NCBI GenBank assembly: GCA_019634275.1
Contig: JAHQVP010000264.1
Location: 1 to 37,420 of the forward strand
DNA: 37,420 nt
From: Saprospiraceae bacterium
GTDB lineage: Bacteria; Bacteroidota; Bacteroidia; Chitinophagales; Saprospiraceae
Direction of reading: 5' to 3'
Shown one piece after another: positions 18,012 to 28,076 of this stretch. The position numbers and the translations under genes were made by a program. Within the stretch, counting starts at the first letter, position 1. Every line of letters begins with the position of its first letter. Under the pieces are notes generated by a model that was not told the origin of the DNA, made no database searches, and was given only the letters and a program-made list of their open reading frames with translations.

Positions 18012-20326
18012 CAGAATTCGATTCGATAACTTAGATTAGGAATAAGCCCTAGTTGCTCAACCACATCTCTTTCTTCCAGCATCGGATCCCAAATGTAGTA
18101 TGCTACCGCTTTGGCATTGGTCACATTCAAGAGATCGAGCCCTACAAGACTGCTGTATTTCTTTCGGTTACGCTTGTAGTATACCCTTAGATCTACTTTG
18201 TAAAAAGAGCCTAATTGTTCTGAAAAGGCGGAAGTGACCCTATAGACGGTTCGCAAAGCTTCTTGAGAGAGTTGCTGATCGATTGGTCCTTCCCAAAATC
18301 CACCCCGCACAAAAGCTCGGAGGTTGAGTCCTAAGATCTTGTCATGGTCTCCCAGGGTAAATTCTTTACCTCCAGTCAGATTCATGGCATAGCGTCCATT
18401 CCAACGCGTATCTCTGGACACTCCATCAGAAGCCGTGTACTGTGAATTATAGTACGTAGCGCTGCCTTCAAAAAAGGTAGAACCCTCAAAATACTTGGAG
18501 TATCCAATCTCGAGTCCTGTATTGTATCCCGTGCCTCGATTATCAAAGCGTTGAAAAGGCCGATAAGGCAAATGATTGATGGTCGAGAAAGTACTGCCCG
18601 CATCCGCAATCACCGGAACATCAAATAGGCTCTGATAGTAAAGTTCGACTACAAGTTTTGCGGTGTTGTTAAGCTGGCGCTTCCAAGTAAGCCCCAGATG
18701 ATGCGCCTTAATGAGATCCAGTTCTGCATTGTCCAATCCAGACTCACTCTGATGCAAGAGGATCGCAGCATCAGGTACCTGACTATGCAAACCATAGGCC
18801 AGTCCCAATGTGGTTTGTGCGTCCAGATCATATGTTGCTTTCACTCTCGGTTCGAGATTTCCTGTACCCGTCATTGAAAAACTGGTAGCATGCAATCCCA
18901 CCGAAACCCGGAAATTATCCACAATGGAACTCTCCACATCGGCAAAACCTTGCAACAAAACTCCGTTGTCTTCAGCAGTGAAAGAAAAGTCCTCTCCAAG
19001 ATATCGGGCGGTGAGCAACTCATACGCAATCGCAGAAATGCGGGTTCCCACCATGAGCCGGGTATTCTCAGACAAGGAGAGACCGTAGCTCAAGTAAGTG
19101 CCAAGTCGGCTTTCCTGCATGTGATCATCTTCAAACTCTCGAGAAAAAGCACGCATCGGTGCATATCTACTGGATTGCCGTTTGTGATCGAGGCCACTGT
19201 ATACAACGGAAGCCGTGAAGGACCCCAATTTTAGGGATGCTCCCAGAGCGCCCATTTCCGCCTCAAAGTCAATGTCTTGCTGGTCCTTGAACGTCTCCCA
19301 TAAAGCCACATCTTCTGGACTTCGGAATCGATTGGAACTGGTCCCTCCCATTCCAAATACATTCAAATTTCCCCGCGGTAGAGAAAAATCAAAGTTAAAG
19401 GCAAGGTCCTGAAATCCGATTTCCTCATCACCCAATTCTACCCCCATGGCGGAAAGTATCCCCAGTGTGGAGTATCGGTAGTTTACGACAAAGGAGTGGT
19501 CTTTTCCTGACATCAATGGTCCTTCCAACGCCGCATCTATGCCGATGAGTCCGATTTGACCTTTGAATCCGACGCGCTCTGTATCGCCACTACGAAAGTG
19601 CATATCCATTGCTCCGCCCAATACGTTTCCAAGGGAGGTGGCGAAGGCTCCCTTATGAAACTGAGAATAATCCATTAATTGAGCACTTAAAATATTGACC
19701 CCTCCGCCACTGGCCGCAGATCGATCGCCAAAAGCCCCGGCATTCGCGAGATGGTTGGGATTGACAATTTCCACATCATGCAAAAACCATTTTACAAACG
19801 ACGGATTATTCCCACGCACGGAAACACTATTGGCCTGATCATTTTCACTAATGACTCCTGCATAGTTAGAGACTACTCGGGCGGGATCGTAAAAGGTAGC
19901 CGGAAAACGGAGGACCTCTTCCACAGTAATGGTATGGATCTCTGAAACGGACAATCCATGATATCGAGCGGGGGCCTTCACCAACACTTCATCGAAAGAA
20001 TTAGCAGAACTGGTCAATAAAAAATCGCCCAGACGCTGTCGGCCGTGTCGTACATCTACCCCAGCAATAAGTTGGGTCTGATATCCCACATAGCTTATGG
20101 CAATGCGATAAATGCCCGGTAATAGGTCGTCGATCGCAAATCGTCCATCCTCATCGGTAATCGTCTGTAGCTCAATATCACCCTGGCTGACTTCGATTAC
20201 CGCAGCGATGAGAGGCTGCCGATCCTGGACATCCAATACCCGCCCTGAAACTTTAAGGGGTTGGCCACTCAGTCCCATTGAAAGGCTCAGCAGCACGGCG
20301 GCGAAAATGACCCTAGCCCACACCAA
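18011..20326 (-). CDS. TonB-dependent receptor with N-terminal carboxypeptidase-regulatory-like domain
   Basis: 771 aa; VSGRVLDVQDRQPLIAAVIEVSQGDIELQTITDEDGRFAIDDLLPG; plug VSNYAGVISENDQANSVSVRGNNPSFVKWFLHDVEI; beta-barrel-like C-terminus ending RIEF. Confidence 0.88.
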   Translation of the reverse strand: MVWARVIFAAVLLSLSMGLSGQPLKVSGRVLDVQDRQPLIAAVIEVSQGDIELQTITDEDGRFAIDDLLPGIYRIAISYVGYQTQLIAGVDVRHGRQRLGDFLLTSSANSFDEVLVKAPARYHGLSVSEIHTITVEEVLRFPATFYDPARVVSNYAGVISENDQANSVSVRGNNPSFVKWFLHDVEIVNPNHLANAGAFGDRSAASGGGVNILSAQLMDYSQFHKGAFATSLGNVLGGAMDMHFRSGDTERVGFKGQIGLIGIDAALEGPLMSGKDHSFVVNYRYSTLGILSAMGVELGDEEIGFQDLAFNFDFSLPRGNLNVFGMGGTSSNRFRSPEDVALWETFKDQQDIDFEAEMGALGASLKLGSFTASVVYSGLDHKRQSSRYAPMRAFSREFEDDHMQESRLGTYLSYGLSLSENTRLMVGTRISAIAYELLTARYLGEDFSFTAEDNGVLLQGFADVESSIVDNFRVSVGLHATSFSMTGTGNLEPRVKATYDLDAQTTLGLAYGLHSQVPDAAILLHQSESGLDNAELDLIKAHHLGLTWKRQLNNTAKLVVELYYQSLFDVPVIADAGSTFSTINHLPYRPFQRFDNRGTGYNTGLEIGYSKYFEGSTFFEGSATYYNSQYTASDGVSRDTRWNGRYAMNLTGGKEFTLGDHDKILGLNLRAFVRGGFWEGPIDQQLSQEALRTVYRVTSAFSEQLGSFYKVDLRVYYKRNRKKYSSLVGLDLLNVTNAKAVAYYIWDPMLEERDVVEQLGLIPNLSYRIEF

Positions 20327-21368
20327 TGATGCTCCGGTTTAAGTTCTCGTCAGGATCTCCTCCCGCGAAATCGTCAAAAGCCTTTTCTGTAACGGTAATC
20401 ATGTGGTCTTTAATGAATTGGGCACCCTCCTCTGCTCCCTGATCACCATCCTTGATGCAACACTCCCACTCCAGGACTGCCCATCCATCATAGTCGTATT
20501 GTGCCAACTTACTGAAGATGCCTTTAAAATCTACCTGACCATCTCCCAGTGATCGAAATCGACCAGCACGATCTGCCCAATCTTGGTATCCTCCGTAGAC
20601 GCCAACACGACCAGACGGATTGAACTCGGCATCCTTAACATGGAACATCTTAATAAACTCATGGTAGATGTCGATGAATGCCAAATAGTCCAACTGCTGG
20701 AGGACAAAGTGACTCGGGTCGTATAATATATTGGCACGGCGATGGTTCCCACATGCCTCACGAAACATTTCAAAAGTAATTCCATCGTGCACATCCTCTC
20801 CCGGATGTATTTCATAGCAAAGATCCACTCCGTGCTCTTCATATACATCTAAAATGGGGACCCACCTTTTGGCAAGCTCACCAAAGGCAGATTTGACCAG
20901 GCCTTGTGGTCGCTGAGGCCAAGGGTATACGGTGTGCCAAATGAAAGCACCTGTAAAACTCACGCTGACATCAATGCCCATGTTCCGACTGGCGGCCGCA
21001 GCCCATTCCAATTGTTGCACTGCCCAGGCCGTTCTTGCTGCAGGGTTATTGCGTACGCGCTCAGGAGCGAATCCATCAAACATGACGTCGTAGGCGGGAT
21101 TGACCGCCACCAATTGCCCCTGAAGATGTGTCGACAACTCCGTAATCTGGACTCCACACTCGGCAGCCCTACCTTTGATCTCATCGCAATAGTCCTTACT
21201 GGTTGCGGCCTTTTCCAAGTCGATGAGCCGGGTGTCCCAGGTCGGGACTTGAACTCCTATGTAGCCGTAATTGGCGGCCCACTTGCAGAGCCCCTCGAAG
21301 CTATTGTAGGGAGCTTCGTCTCCGGCAAATTGAGCAAGAAATACAGCCGGTCCTTTGATTGTCTTCAT
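20313..21368 (-). CDS. Sugar phosphate isomerase/epimerase-type TIM barrel protein
   Basis: 351 aa; ANILYDPSHFVLQQLDY, MFHVKDAEFNPSGRVGVYGGYQDWADRAGRFRSLGDGQVDF, WAVLEWECCIKD. Confidence 0.85.
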   Translation of the reverse strand: MKTIKGPAVFLAQFAGDEAPYNSFEGLCKWAANYGYIGVQVPTWDTRLIDLEKAATSKDYCDEIKGRAAECGVQITELSTHLQGQLVAVNPAYDVMFDGFAPERVRNNPAARTAWAVQQLEWAAAASRNMGIDVSVSFTGAFIWHTVYPWPQRPQGLVKSAFGELAKRWVPILDVYEEHGVDLCYEIHPGEDVHDGITFEMFREACGNHRRANILYDPSHFVLQQLDYLAFIDIYHEFIKMFHVKDAEFNPSGRVGVYGGYQDWADRAGRFRSLGDGQVDFKGIFSKLAQYDYDGWAVLEWECCIKDGDQGAEEGAQFIKDHMITVTEKAFDDFAGGDPDENLNRSIIGVG

Positions 21369-21450
21369 ATTGTTGTCTTGTCTTTATATCATTTCCAAAT
21401 GATCAAAAAAATATCGGCAGATCTGTCGAGCAAAACGCCAACTAAGCCCA

Positions 21451-22602
21451 TTACTCAAATGTGGTCCATTTATCATCCGATTGTCCACTCTCCACCACTT
21501 TGTAAATAAATTGCATCCCACGGACTCCGTCTTCTACGGTCGGAAAATCATATACCGGGTCAACCTCCTCTCCACTTAATCGGGCCTGCACATGCTTGGC
21601 AAAGTTTCGATAGATGCTGGCAAATGCCTCCAAATATCCTTCTGGATGTCCTGCTGGCAGTCTCGTATGCGCTTGCGCTGCGGCGGCAAGATCTCCCACG
21701 CCCGTGCGCAACACCTGCATCGGTTGGTCAAGGTGTCGAACTACCAGATCGTTGGGGTCTTGTTGACGCCATTCGACAGCCGCCTTAGTTCCATATATCC
21801 GTATGCGCAAGTTGTTTTCTTCCCCAACGGCGATCTGGCTGCAAAAGAGCAGTCCCTTCGCTCCGTTGTTGAATCGCAGCAGCACATTGCCGTCGTCGTC
21901 TAGTTGTCTGCCGGGCACAAACGTTGAAAGGTCTGCGCAAAGTTCTTTGATTTGAAGGCCCGAAATGTACTCTGCCAGATTTTCGGCATGGGTACCTATA
22001 TCGCCAATACTGCCCGCAATCCCTGATTTGGATGGATCCGTACGCCACGAAGCCTGCTTTTGCTCACTGTCTTCAAGTTTTGTGCTCAGCCATCCTTGAG
22101 GGTACTCCACTACGATCTTTCTCACCTCTCCTAATGTACCATTGGCGATCATTTGTTTGGCGTGTTTGACCATCGGATATCCGGTGTAATTGTGGGTCAA
22201 TGCAAAGATCAAACCCGTGTCCTTGACCAACTGAGCCAGCTCATGAGCCTCCTCCATGTTGAAACAGAGGGGTTTGTCGCAGACCACATGAAAGCCATTT
22301 TCCAAAGCCATTTTAGCAGGCGGAAAATGTACGTGATTTGGCGTTACAATGGAGACAAAGTCCATGCGCTCATTCGCGGGCAACGCTTTTTCTTTTTCGA
22401 TCATTTCCGCATAGCTTCCATACACTCGATCGGCAGGTAAAAACAAGTCTTCGCCGGACAGTCGAGACTTTTCTGCATCGCTACTGAAAGCTCCACAGAC
22501 CAATTCGATCTGTCCATCAATGGCTGCCGCCATTCGGTGGACAGCACCGATGAAAGCACCTCTGCCTCCACCAACCATGCCCATACGTATTTTCCTACTC
22601 AT
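21451..22602 (-). CDS. Gfo/Idh/MocA family oxidoreductase
   Basis: 383 aa; MGMVGGGRGAFIGAVHRMAA nucleotide-binding motif; FVSIVTPNHVHFPPAKMALENGFHVVCDKPLCFN. Confidence 0.9.
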   Translation of the reverse strand: MSRKIRMGMVGGGRGAFIGAVHRMAAAIDGQIELVCGAFSSDAEKSRLSGEDLFLPADRVYGSYAEMIEKEKALPANERMDFVSIVTPNHVHFPPAKMALENGFHVVCDKPLCFNMEEAHELAQLVKDTGLIFALTHNYTGYPMVKHAKQMIANGTLGEVRKIVVEYPQGWLSTKLEDSEQKQASWRTDPSKSGIAGSIGDIGTHAENLAEYISGLQIKELCADLSTFVPGRQLDDDGNVLLRFNNGAKGLLFCSQIAVGEENNLRIRIYGTKAAVEWRQQDPNDLVVRHLDQPMQVLRTGVGDLAAAAQAHTRLPAGHPEGYLEAFASIYRNFAKHVQARLSGEEVDPVYDFPTVEDGVRGMQFIYKVVESGQSDDKWTTFE

Positions 22603-22640
22603 CTTGCTTTCTTGATTGCTTATTAAAGTGAAAACTCAAG

Positions 22641-22727
22641 ATAGCAATTTGGAAGAATCTGCCTTTCTCATTGTCAAATGGTGTGGAAACAAATAGGAGC
22701 GCAGAAGGTCTGCAACCCGATTGCTAT
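22641..22727. promoter_or_regulatory. Divergent regulatory region with mirrored ATAGCAAT/ATTGCTAT octamers
   Basis: ATAGCAAT at 22641-22648 and its reverse complement ATTGCTAT at 22720-22727, between the MocA and xylA starts. Confidence 0.4.
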
Positions 22728-22752
22728 TTTAGCTTCTCAAAGAAATCAGAAC

Positions 22753-24081
22753 ATGAGCATCACAACCGGATCTACTACGTACTTTCCTTCCATTGGAAGA
22801 GTCGAATTTGAAGGAAAGGATTCCGACAATCCACTGGCCTTCAAATTTTACGATCCTACCAAAATGGTGGGGGACAAGACTCTTGCTGAGCACCTCAAAT
22901 TTGCCGTTGCCTACTGGCATAGCTTTTGCGCAGAGCTCAATGATCCCTTTGGTCCGGGCACGCGCACTTTGCCCTGGAACCATCATGAGGACGCAGTACA
23001 AAGGGCCCACGATAAGATGGATGCTGCATTTGAATTTGCGACCAAGATGCAGATTCCATACTACTGCTTCCATGATATCGACTTGGTTGATGAAGGCCCT
23101 TCGATTCAGGAAACAGAAAGACGTCTGCAAGCCATTGTCGAGTATGCTAAAGAAAAACAAGCGGCTTCTGGGCTTAAGTTGCTGTGGGGCACTGCCAATG
23201 TGTTTTCCCATCCGAGGTACATGAATGGCGCCTCCACAAATCCCGATTTTGCGGTGCTCACGTTTGCCGCCACACAAGTAAAGAATGCCATTGATGCGAC
23301 CATCGCTCTGGGCGGTACCAGTTATGTTTTTTGGGGTGGTCGTGAAGGCTACATGTCCTTGCTCAATACCGACATGAAACGAGAACAAGAGCACATGGCC
23401 CGATTTCTCACCATGGCTCGGGACTATGGCAGAAGGCAAGGATTCACAGGCACCTTTCTGATCGAACCCAAACCGATGGAACCCATGAAGCATCAGTACG
23501 ATTTTGACTCTGCTACTGTCATCGGCTTCCTGAGACACCATGGCCTTGCTGATGATTTTAAGATCAACGTAGAAGTAAATCATGCCACCTTGGCCAGTCA
23601 TACCTTTCAGCATGAACTCCAGACTGCTGCAGATGCCGGCATGTTGGGGAGCATAGATGCCAACCGTGGTGACTACCAAAACGGATGGGACACGGACCAA
23701 TTTCCTGTGAATCTGTACGAATTGACCCAGGCCATGTTGGTCCTATTGGAAACAACAGGTCTTGGTGACGGAGGCATAAACTTTGACGCAAAGTTGCGTC
23801 GTAATTCCACGGATGTCGAGGACATCTTTCTCGCCCATATCGGGGGCATGGATACCTTTGCGCGAGCACTGCTGGTGGCCAATCGAATTCTGGAAGAATC
23901 CGATTATACCCGTTTCAGAAAAGAACGCTACCAATCATTTGATTCTGATCAGGGTCAGGAATTTGAAAGAGGAAGTCTCAGTTTGGAAGACTTAAGGACA
24001 TTTGCGCTTGAACATGGTGAGCCAAGACAAACCAGTGGCAAGCAGGAAATGCTCGAGAATCTGATCAACCAATACATGTAA
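22753..24081 (+). CDS. xylA: Xylose isomerase
   Basis: [106 protein letters not shown] 22753 preferred over 22678. Confidence 0.95.
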   Translation: MSITTGSTTYFPSIGRVEFEGKDSDNPLAFKFYDPTKMVGDKTLAEHLKFAVAYWHSFCAELNDPFGPGTRTLPWNHHEDAVQRAHDKMDAAFEFATKMQIPYYCFHDIDLVDEGPSIQETERRLQAIVEYAKEKQAASGLKLLWGTANVFSHPRYMNGASTNPDFAVLTFAATQVKNAIDATIALGGTSYVFWGGREGYMSLLNTDMKREQEHMARFLTMARDYGRRQGFTGTFLIEPKPMEPMKHQYDFDSATVIGFLRHHGLADDFKINVEVNHATLASHTFQHELQTAADAGMLGSIDANRGDYQNGWDTDQFPVNLYELTQAMLVLLETTGLGDGGINFDAKLRRNSTDVEDIFLAHIGGMDTFARALLVANRILEESDYTRFRKERYQSFDSDQGQEFERGSLSLEDLRTFALEHGEPRQTSGKQEMLENLINQYM

Positions 24082-24106
24082 GGAAGAACACTTTAACAAG
24101 AAGAAT

Positions 24107-25813
24107 ATGAAGCTGCGTAGTCAAGATTGGTTTGGAAGGACTGGAAAAGATGGATTCATCTATCGTGCCTGGATGAAGAATCAGGGGATTCCTGATGATC
24201 ATTTCGATGGTAAACCAGTCATCGGCATCTGCAACACGTGGTCGGAATTTGCTCCTTGCAATGCACACTTTCGTGAATTGGCCGAATCGGTCAAACGTGG
24301 TGTGCTTGAGGCCGGTGGAGTGCCTTACGAATTTCCTGTCATGTCCCTGGGCGAATCCGTGATCAAACCTACCGCGATGCTATTTCGCAACTTAATGAGC
24401 ATGGACGTGGAAGAGTCCATTCGGGGCAATCCAATGGATGGAGTCGTACTGCTCACTGGGTGTGACAAGACTACTCCAGCATCGGTAATGGGTGCAGCGA
24501 GCGTAGATTTACCCACCATTGTTGTCAGTGGTGGCCCCATGTTGACTGGTCGCTTCAAGGGGAAAGCCATTGCCACTTCTGATGTTTGGCGTTATGCTGA
24601 TGGCGTCAATACAGGAGAGGTTTCCCAAGAAGAATTTCGCTCAATCGAAGCATGTATGTGCCGCAGCAGAGGACATTGTGCTGTGATGGGTACGGCTTCA
24701 ACCATGGCTTGCATGGTGGAATCTCTTGGGCTTACTCTACCCGGTAATGCAGCCATACCGGCGGCAGACTCCAGACGCAAGGTCCTTGCGCAGATGTCCG
24801 GAAGGCGTATCGTTGACATGGTCAGAGAGGACCTCAAACTGTCTAAGATTCTGACTCGAGAAGCGTTTGAAAACAGCATCAAAGTAAATGCTGCTATTGG
24901 TGGGTCGACCAACTTTGTGCTTCATCTGCTGGCCATTGCAGGCCGAATGGAGGTCCCCGTCTCTTTGGATGACTTTGATCATCTCGGCAGCGATGTGCCT
25001 TTGTTGGTTAACCTGCAGCCATCAGGAGACTACTTTATGGAGGATTTTTACTATGCCGGAGGACTGCCCGCGGTAGTCAATCAGATGCAGCGCGTGTTGC
25101 ATACAGATGTTATTACCGCCAATGGCAAGACCATCGCTGAGAATTGCAGCGGAGTGGAATCATATAGCAAAGAAGTCATCGCCTCATTCGACGATCCTGT
25201 TCAGAAAGAGGCAGGCATTGTTGTCCTGCGAGGCAATCTCTGTGAGCGAGGCGCTATTTTAAAGCCCTCGGCTGCCACAAAAGAGCTCTTGCAGCATCGA
25301 GGGACTGCTGTCGTCTTCAAGGACATTGAAGATTTCCATGCAAGGATTCATTCAGATGCATTAGAGGTCGACCGCAACTCTGTATTGGTACTACAAAATG
25401 TGGGACCAAAAGGATATCCAGGCATGCCCGAAGTAGGCAATATGTCGTTGCCCAAACGTCTCTTGGAGCAGGGAATTACCGATATGGTTCGCATCAGTGA
25501 TGGCAGGATGAGTGGGACCGCCTTCGGAACAGTAGTGCTCCATGTAGCTCCTGAATCGGCTGGTGGAGGCACCCTGGCACTGGTGCGCGATGGCGATACC
25601 ATCGTACTGGATGTACCGGGGCGTTCGCTGCACCTCGAAGTATCTGATGAGGAGTTGGCAGCGCGCAAATCGACCTGGCAGCCGCCAGATCTGGGAATCC
25701 GTCGTGGATATGTAGCACATTATCTAAAACATGTACAGCAAGCGGATTTAGGTGCAGATCTTGACTTTCTCGTGGGATCATCAGGAAGTGAAGTCACTCG
25801 TGACTCCCATTGA
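24107..25813 (+). CDS. IlvD/Edd family dehydratase, probably a sugar-acid dehydratase
   Basis: 568 aa; KLRSQDWFGRTGKDGFIYRAWMKNQG, ICNTWSEFAPCN, TGCDKTTPASVMGAASVDLPTIVVSGGPM, CMCRSRGHCAVMGTASTMACM, SDGRMSGTAFGTVVLHVAPES. Confidence 0.88.
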   Translation: MKLRSQDWFGRTGKDGFIYRAWMKNQGIPDDHFDGKPVIGICNTWSEFAPCNAHFRELAESVKRGVLEAGGVPYEFPVMSLGESVIKPTAMLFRNLMSMDVEESIRGNPMDGVVLLTGCDKTTPASVMGAASVDLPTIVVSGGPMLTGRFKGKAIATSDVWRYADGVNTGEVSQEEFRSIEACMCRSRGHCAVMGTASTMACMVESLGLTLPGNAAIPAADSRRKVLAQMSGRRIVDMVREDLKLSKILTREAFENSIKVNAAIGGSTNFVLHLLAIAGRMEVPVSLDDFDHLGSDVPLLVNLQPSGDYFMEDFYYAGGLPAVVNQMQRVLHTDVITANGKTIAENCSGVESYSKEVIASFDDPVQKEAGIVVLRGNLCERGAILKPSAATKELLQHRGTAVVFKDIEDFHARIHSDALEVDRNSVLVLQNVGPKGYPGMPEVGNMSLPKRLLEQGITDMVRISDGRMSGTAFGTVVLHVAPESAGGGTLALVRDGDTIVLDVPGRSLHLEVSDEELAARKSTWQPPDLGIRRGYVAHYLKHVQQADLGADLDFLVGSSGSEVTRDSH

Positions 25814-25827
25814 TCAAGACAATCAAT

Positions 25828-26721
25828 ATGCATAAGAGCAACCTTGTATCGACCGCCGTCTGTATTTTCGCCTTGTTGATGACCACTTTGGTGTTCGGTC
25901 AGAGCGTGACGGAGCACAACAACCTATCGTACACATCAGATCTCACAGACACCCTACGCCAAATCAATTTAATAGTTGCTGAAGATGTAAGCCAAGCTCC
26001 CCTCCTGATTTGGATCGGAGGGGGTGCATGGTCCTATGTCAACCGGCATATGGAGATGGAGTTATGCCGGAAGATTGCGGCTGAAGGCATTACCGTTGCT
26101 TCCGTTGGCCATCGACTTAGTCCGCAGCTTTTGCGGGAGCCGCACAGGGTAGAGGGCGTTCGTCATCCAGCGCATATAGAAGACCTCGCACAGGCCTTTG
26201 CCTGGCTGCATGCGCATGCCGAAGAATACGGCTACGATACCGCCTCGATTTTTGTTGGCGGGTTTTCTTCCGGAGCTCACCTATCGACCTTGCTGATTAG
26301 TGACTACAAATACCTTGAAGGAGTAGGACATAGTGTAGCCGATGTCGCAGGTATCATTCCCATTGGAGGTGCTTTTGACATCATCCATTATCGGGACATC
26401 CTTACGGCAGCGGTACCTGCCTATTTGGAAAACCACATTCATGCGGTATTTGGAGAAAGTGATGCATCTCAAATGGATGCCTCGCCTTCTCAATTTATAG
26501 CCCATATCAAAACCCCCATGTTGGTGATCTCCGATACCAACACCTATAAATACAACAAGCACTTCGAAGAGCAACTAAAAGAAGCCGAATTTGCGCTTGC
26601 CGATGTACTGCATGTGGGATCCCTCTCTCATGGTGAACTTTGGAAGGACATCGGAGCCGAGAATAGTCGATACAGATCTGTGATAGTCAACTACATTCGC
26701 AGCTTGCAGAATACTCCGTAA
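25828..26721 (+). CDS. Secreted alpha/beta hydrolase / esterase
   Basis: Signal peptide MHKSNLVSTAVCIFALLMTTLVFGQ; IWIGGGAWSYVN; GGFSSGAHLSTLL nucleophile elbow; C-terminal SLSHGELW. Confidence 0.75.
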   Translation: MHKSNLVSTAVCIFALLMTTLVFGQSVTEHNNLSYTSDLTDTLRQINLIVAEDVSQAPLLIWIGGGAWSYVNRHMEMELCRKIAAEGITVASVGHRLSPQLLREPHRVEGVRHPAHIEDLAQAFAWLHAHAEEYGYDTASIFVGGFSSGAHLSTLLISDYKYLEGVGHSVADVAGIIPIGGAFDIIHYRDILTAAVPAYLENHIHAVFGESDASQMDASPSQFIAHIKTPMLVISDTNTYKYNKHFEEQLKEAEFALADVLHVGSLSHGELWKDIGAENSRYRSVIVNYIRSLQNTP

Positions 26722-26792
26722 TTTAATCTGGATTCACCATTCGCCGTCGAGGATTTGTCTAAATTGGGATTGAGGAAAACAGTCTTAGCCTG

Positions 26793-28076
26793 ATGCCGAG
26801 CAACAAATTATCGGAATACGTGCACCCCCGCATCGAACAGCTGGAGTCAGAGCTGTATGATAAGCAGACTCAGCTCAATTTCCTTATGCGCATCACACAA
26901 GCCATCAATGCCAATCTGTCCGCAGAGCCACTCCTGAAGATGTATTCCAATTTCCTTCAGCAAGAACTGGGTGTCAAGCGTCTGGCTATGTTTTTCCGAG
27001 AACAATCTCGTTGGATCTGTACGAAAGCGATTGATTACAATCCCAAGGATCAGTCCGAACTGCTGCTGGAACTGCATAAAAAATACGATGACTTTGCACG
27101 CATTGGCGAGCTAAGTGCTGCGGTACTGAAACAATTTGAACTTGTCATTCCAGTATTGCACAAAGACGATCCCATTGCCTATGTTTTGGTGGGCAAATAC
27201 GAACAGACTGATGATGAGTATGATCGGATCAAGTTCATGATTACCATCACCAACATTGTGGCCGTAGCCATGGAAAACAAGCGATTGTTTAAGCAGCAGG
27301 TTCAACAGGAAGCCTACAAACATGAGCTTGAAGTCGCCCAAAGAGTCCAGGAGATGCTCATTCCGTCCGTGCTGCCCTCTGAAGAGGAGTATGAGTTGTC
27401 TTCCATATACCGTCCCCATAGTAGTATCGGTGGCGACTATTTTGACTATATCAAATTGGAAGACGGGAGTTTCCTTATGTGCTTGGCCGATGTTTCGGGC
27501 AAGGGGATACCCGCTGCTCTTTTGATGGCCAATTTTCAAGCCACCTTACGTTCTGCGATTTTAATACACCGGCGGCTGGATGACTTGGTACAATACCTAA
27601 ATCGCACGATTGTAGCCATTACGCAAAGCGAACGTATCATCACTTTTTTCGTCTTGCGTTTTGACCCCAGCACACGTCGTATTGAGTATCTCAATGCCGG
27701 ACATAACCCCCCCGTCCTGGTGACCAAAAATCAGTCAATCAATCTTGACAAGGGTTGCACGATCCTGGGCGCTCTTGAAGAACTAGAACAGATAGAGGTC
27801 GGTTTTGAGCAACTAAACCAAGACCCTGCCATGATTGTGCTGTACACAGATGGCCTGACTGACTTATTGAACAATGAAGGCATCTATTTTGACGAAGATC
27901 GCATCACCCAGTTTACCCACCAACATCTTGCGCTAAATGCAACCCAGTTTAACGAAAGCTTGTTAGAGGAGTTGGAGTCGTTTAAGGGTAAACAAGAGTA
28001 TCCCGATGACATCGCTATCTTAACATGCAAAATCAAGTCTCCTGCTGCACTGCCTGAGGAGGTATCAGACGTCTAA
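26793..28076 (+). CDS. PP2C/SpoIIE-type (RsbU-like) serine phosphatase with GAF-like sensor region
   Basis: AQRVQEMLIPSVLP, SIGGDYFDYIKLEDGSFLMCLADVSGKGIPAALLMANFQATLR, LYTDGLTDLLN, YPDDIAILTCK. Confidence 0.85.
   Translation: MPSNKLSEYVHPRIEQLESELYDKQTQLNFLMRITQAINANLSAEPLLKMYSNFLQQELGVKRLAMFFREQSRWICTKAIDYNPKDQSELLLELHKKYDDFARIGELSAAVLKQFELVIPVLHKDDPIAYVLVGKYEQTDDEYDRIKFMITITNIVAVAMENKRLFKQQVQQEAYKHELEVAQRVQEMLIPSVLPSEEEYELSSIYRPHSSIGGDYFDYIKLEDGSFLMCLADVSGKGIPAALLMANFQATLRSAILIHRRLDDLVQYLNRTIVAITQSERIITFFVLRFDPSTRRIEYLNAGHNPPVLVTKNQSINLDKGCTILGALEELEQIEVGFEQLNQDPAMIVLYTDGLTDLLNNEGIYFDEDRITQFTHQHLALNATQFNESLLEELESFKGKQEYPDDIAILTCKIKSPAALPEEVSDV

Noticed and set aside
20904-21509. 201-aa plus-strand ORF over the TIM-barrel isomerase
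   Set aside because: Overlaps a conserved gene for most of its length; no recognisable motifs.
22729-23700. 323-aa antisense ORF over xylA
   Set aside because: Opposite strand is an unambiguous xylose isomerase; the antisense translation shows no recognisable domain and reflects codon-usage-driven open frames.
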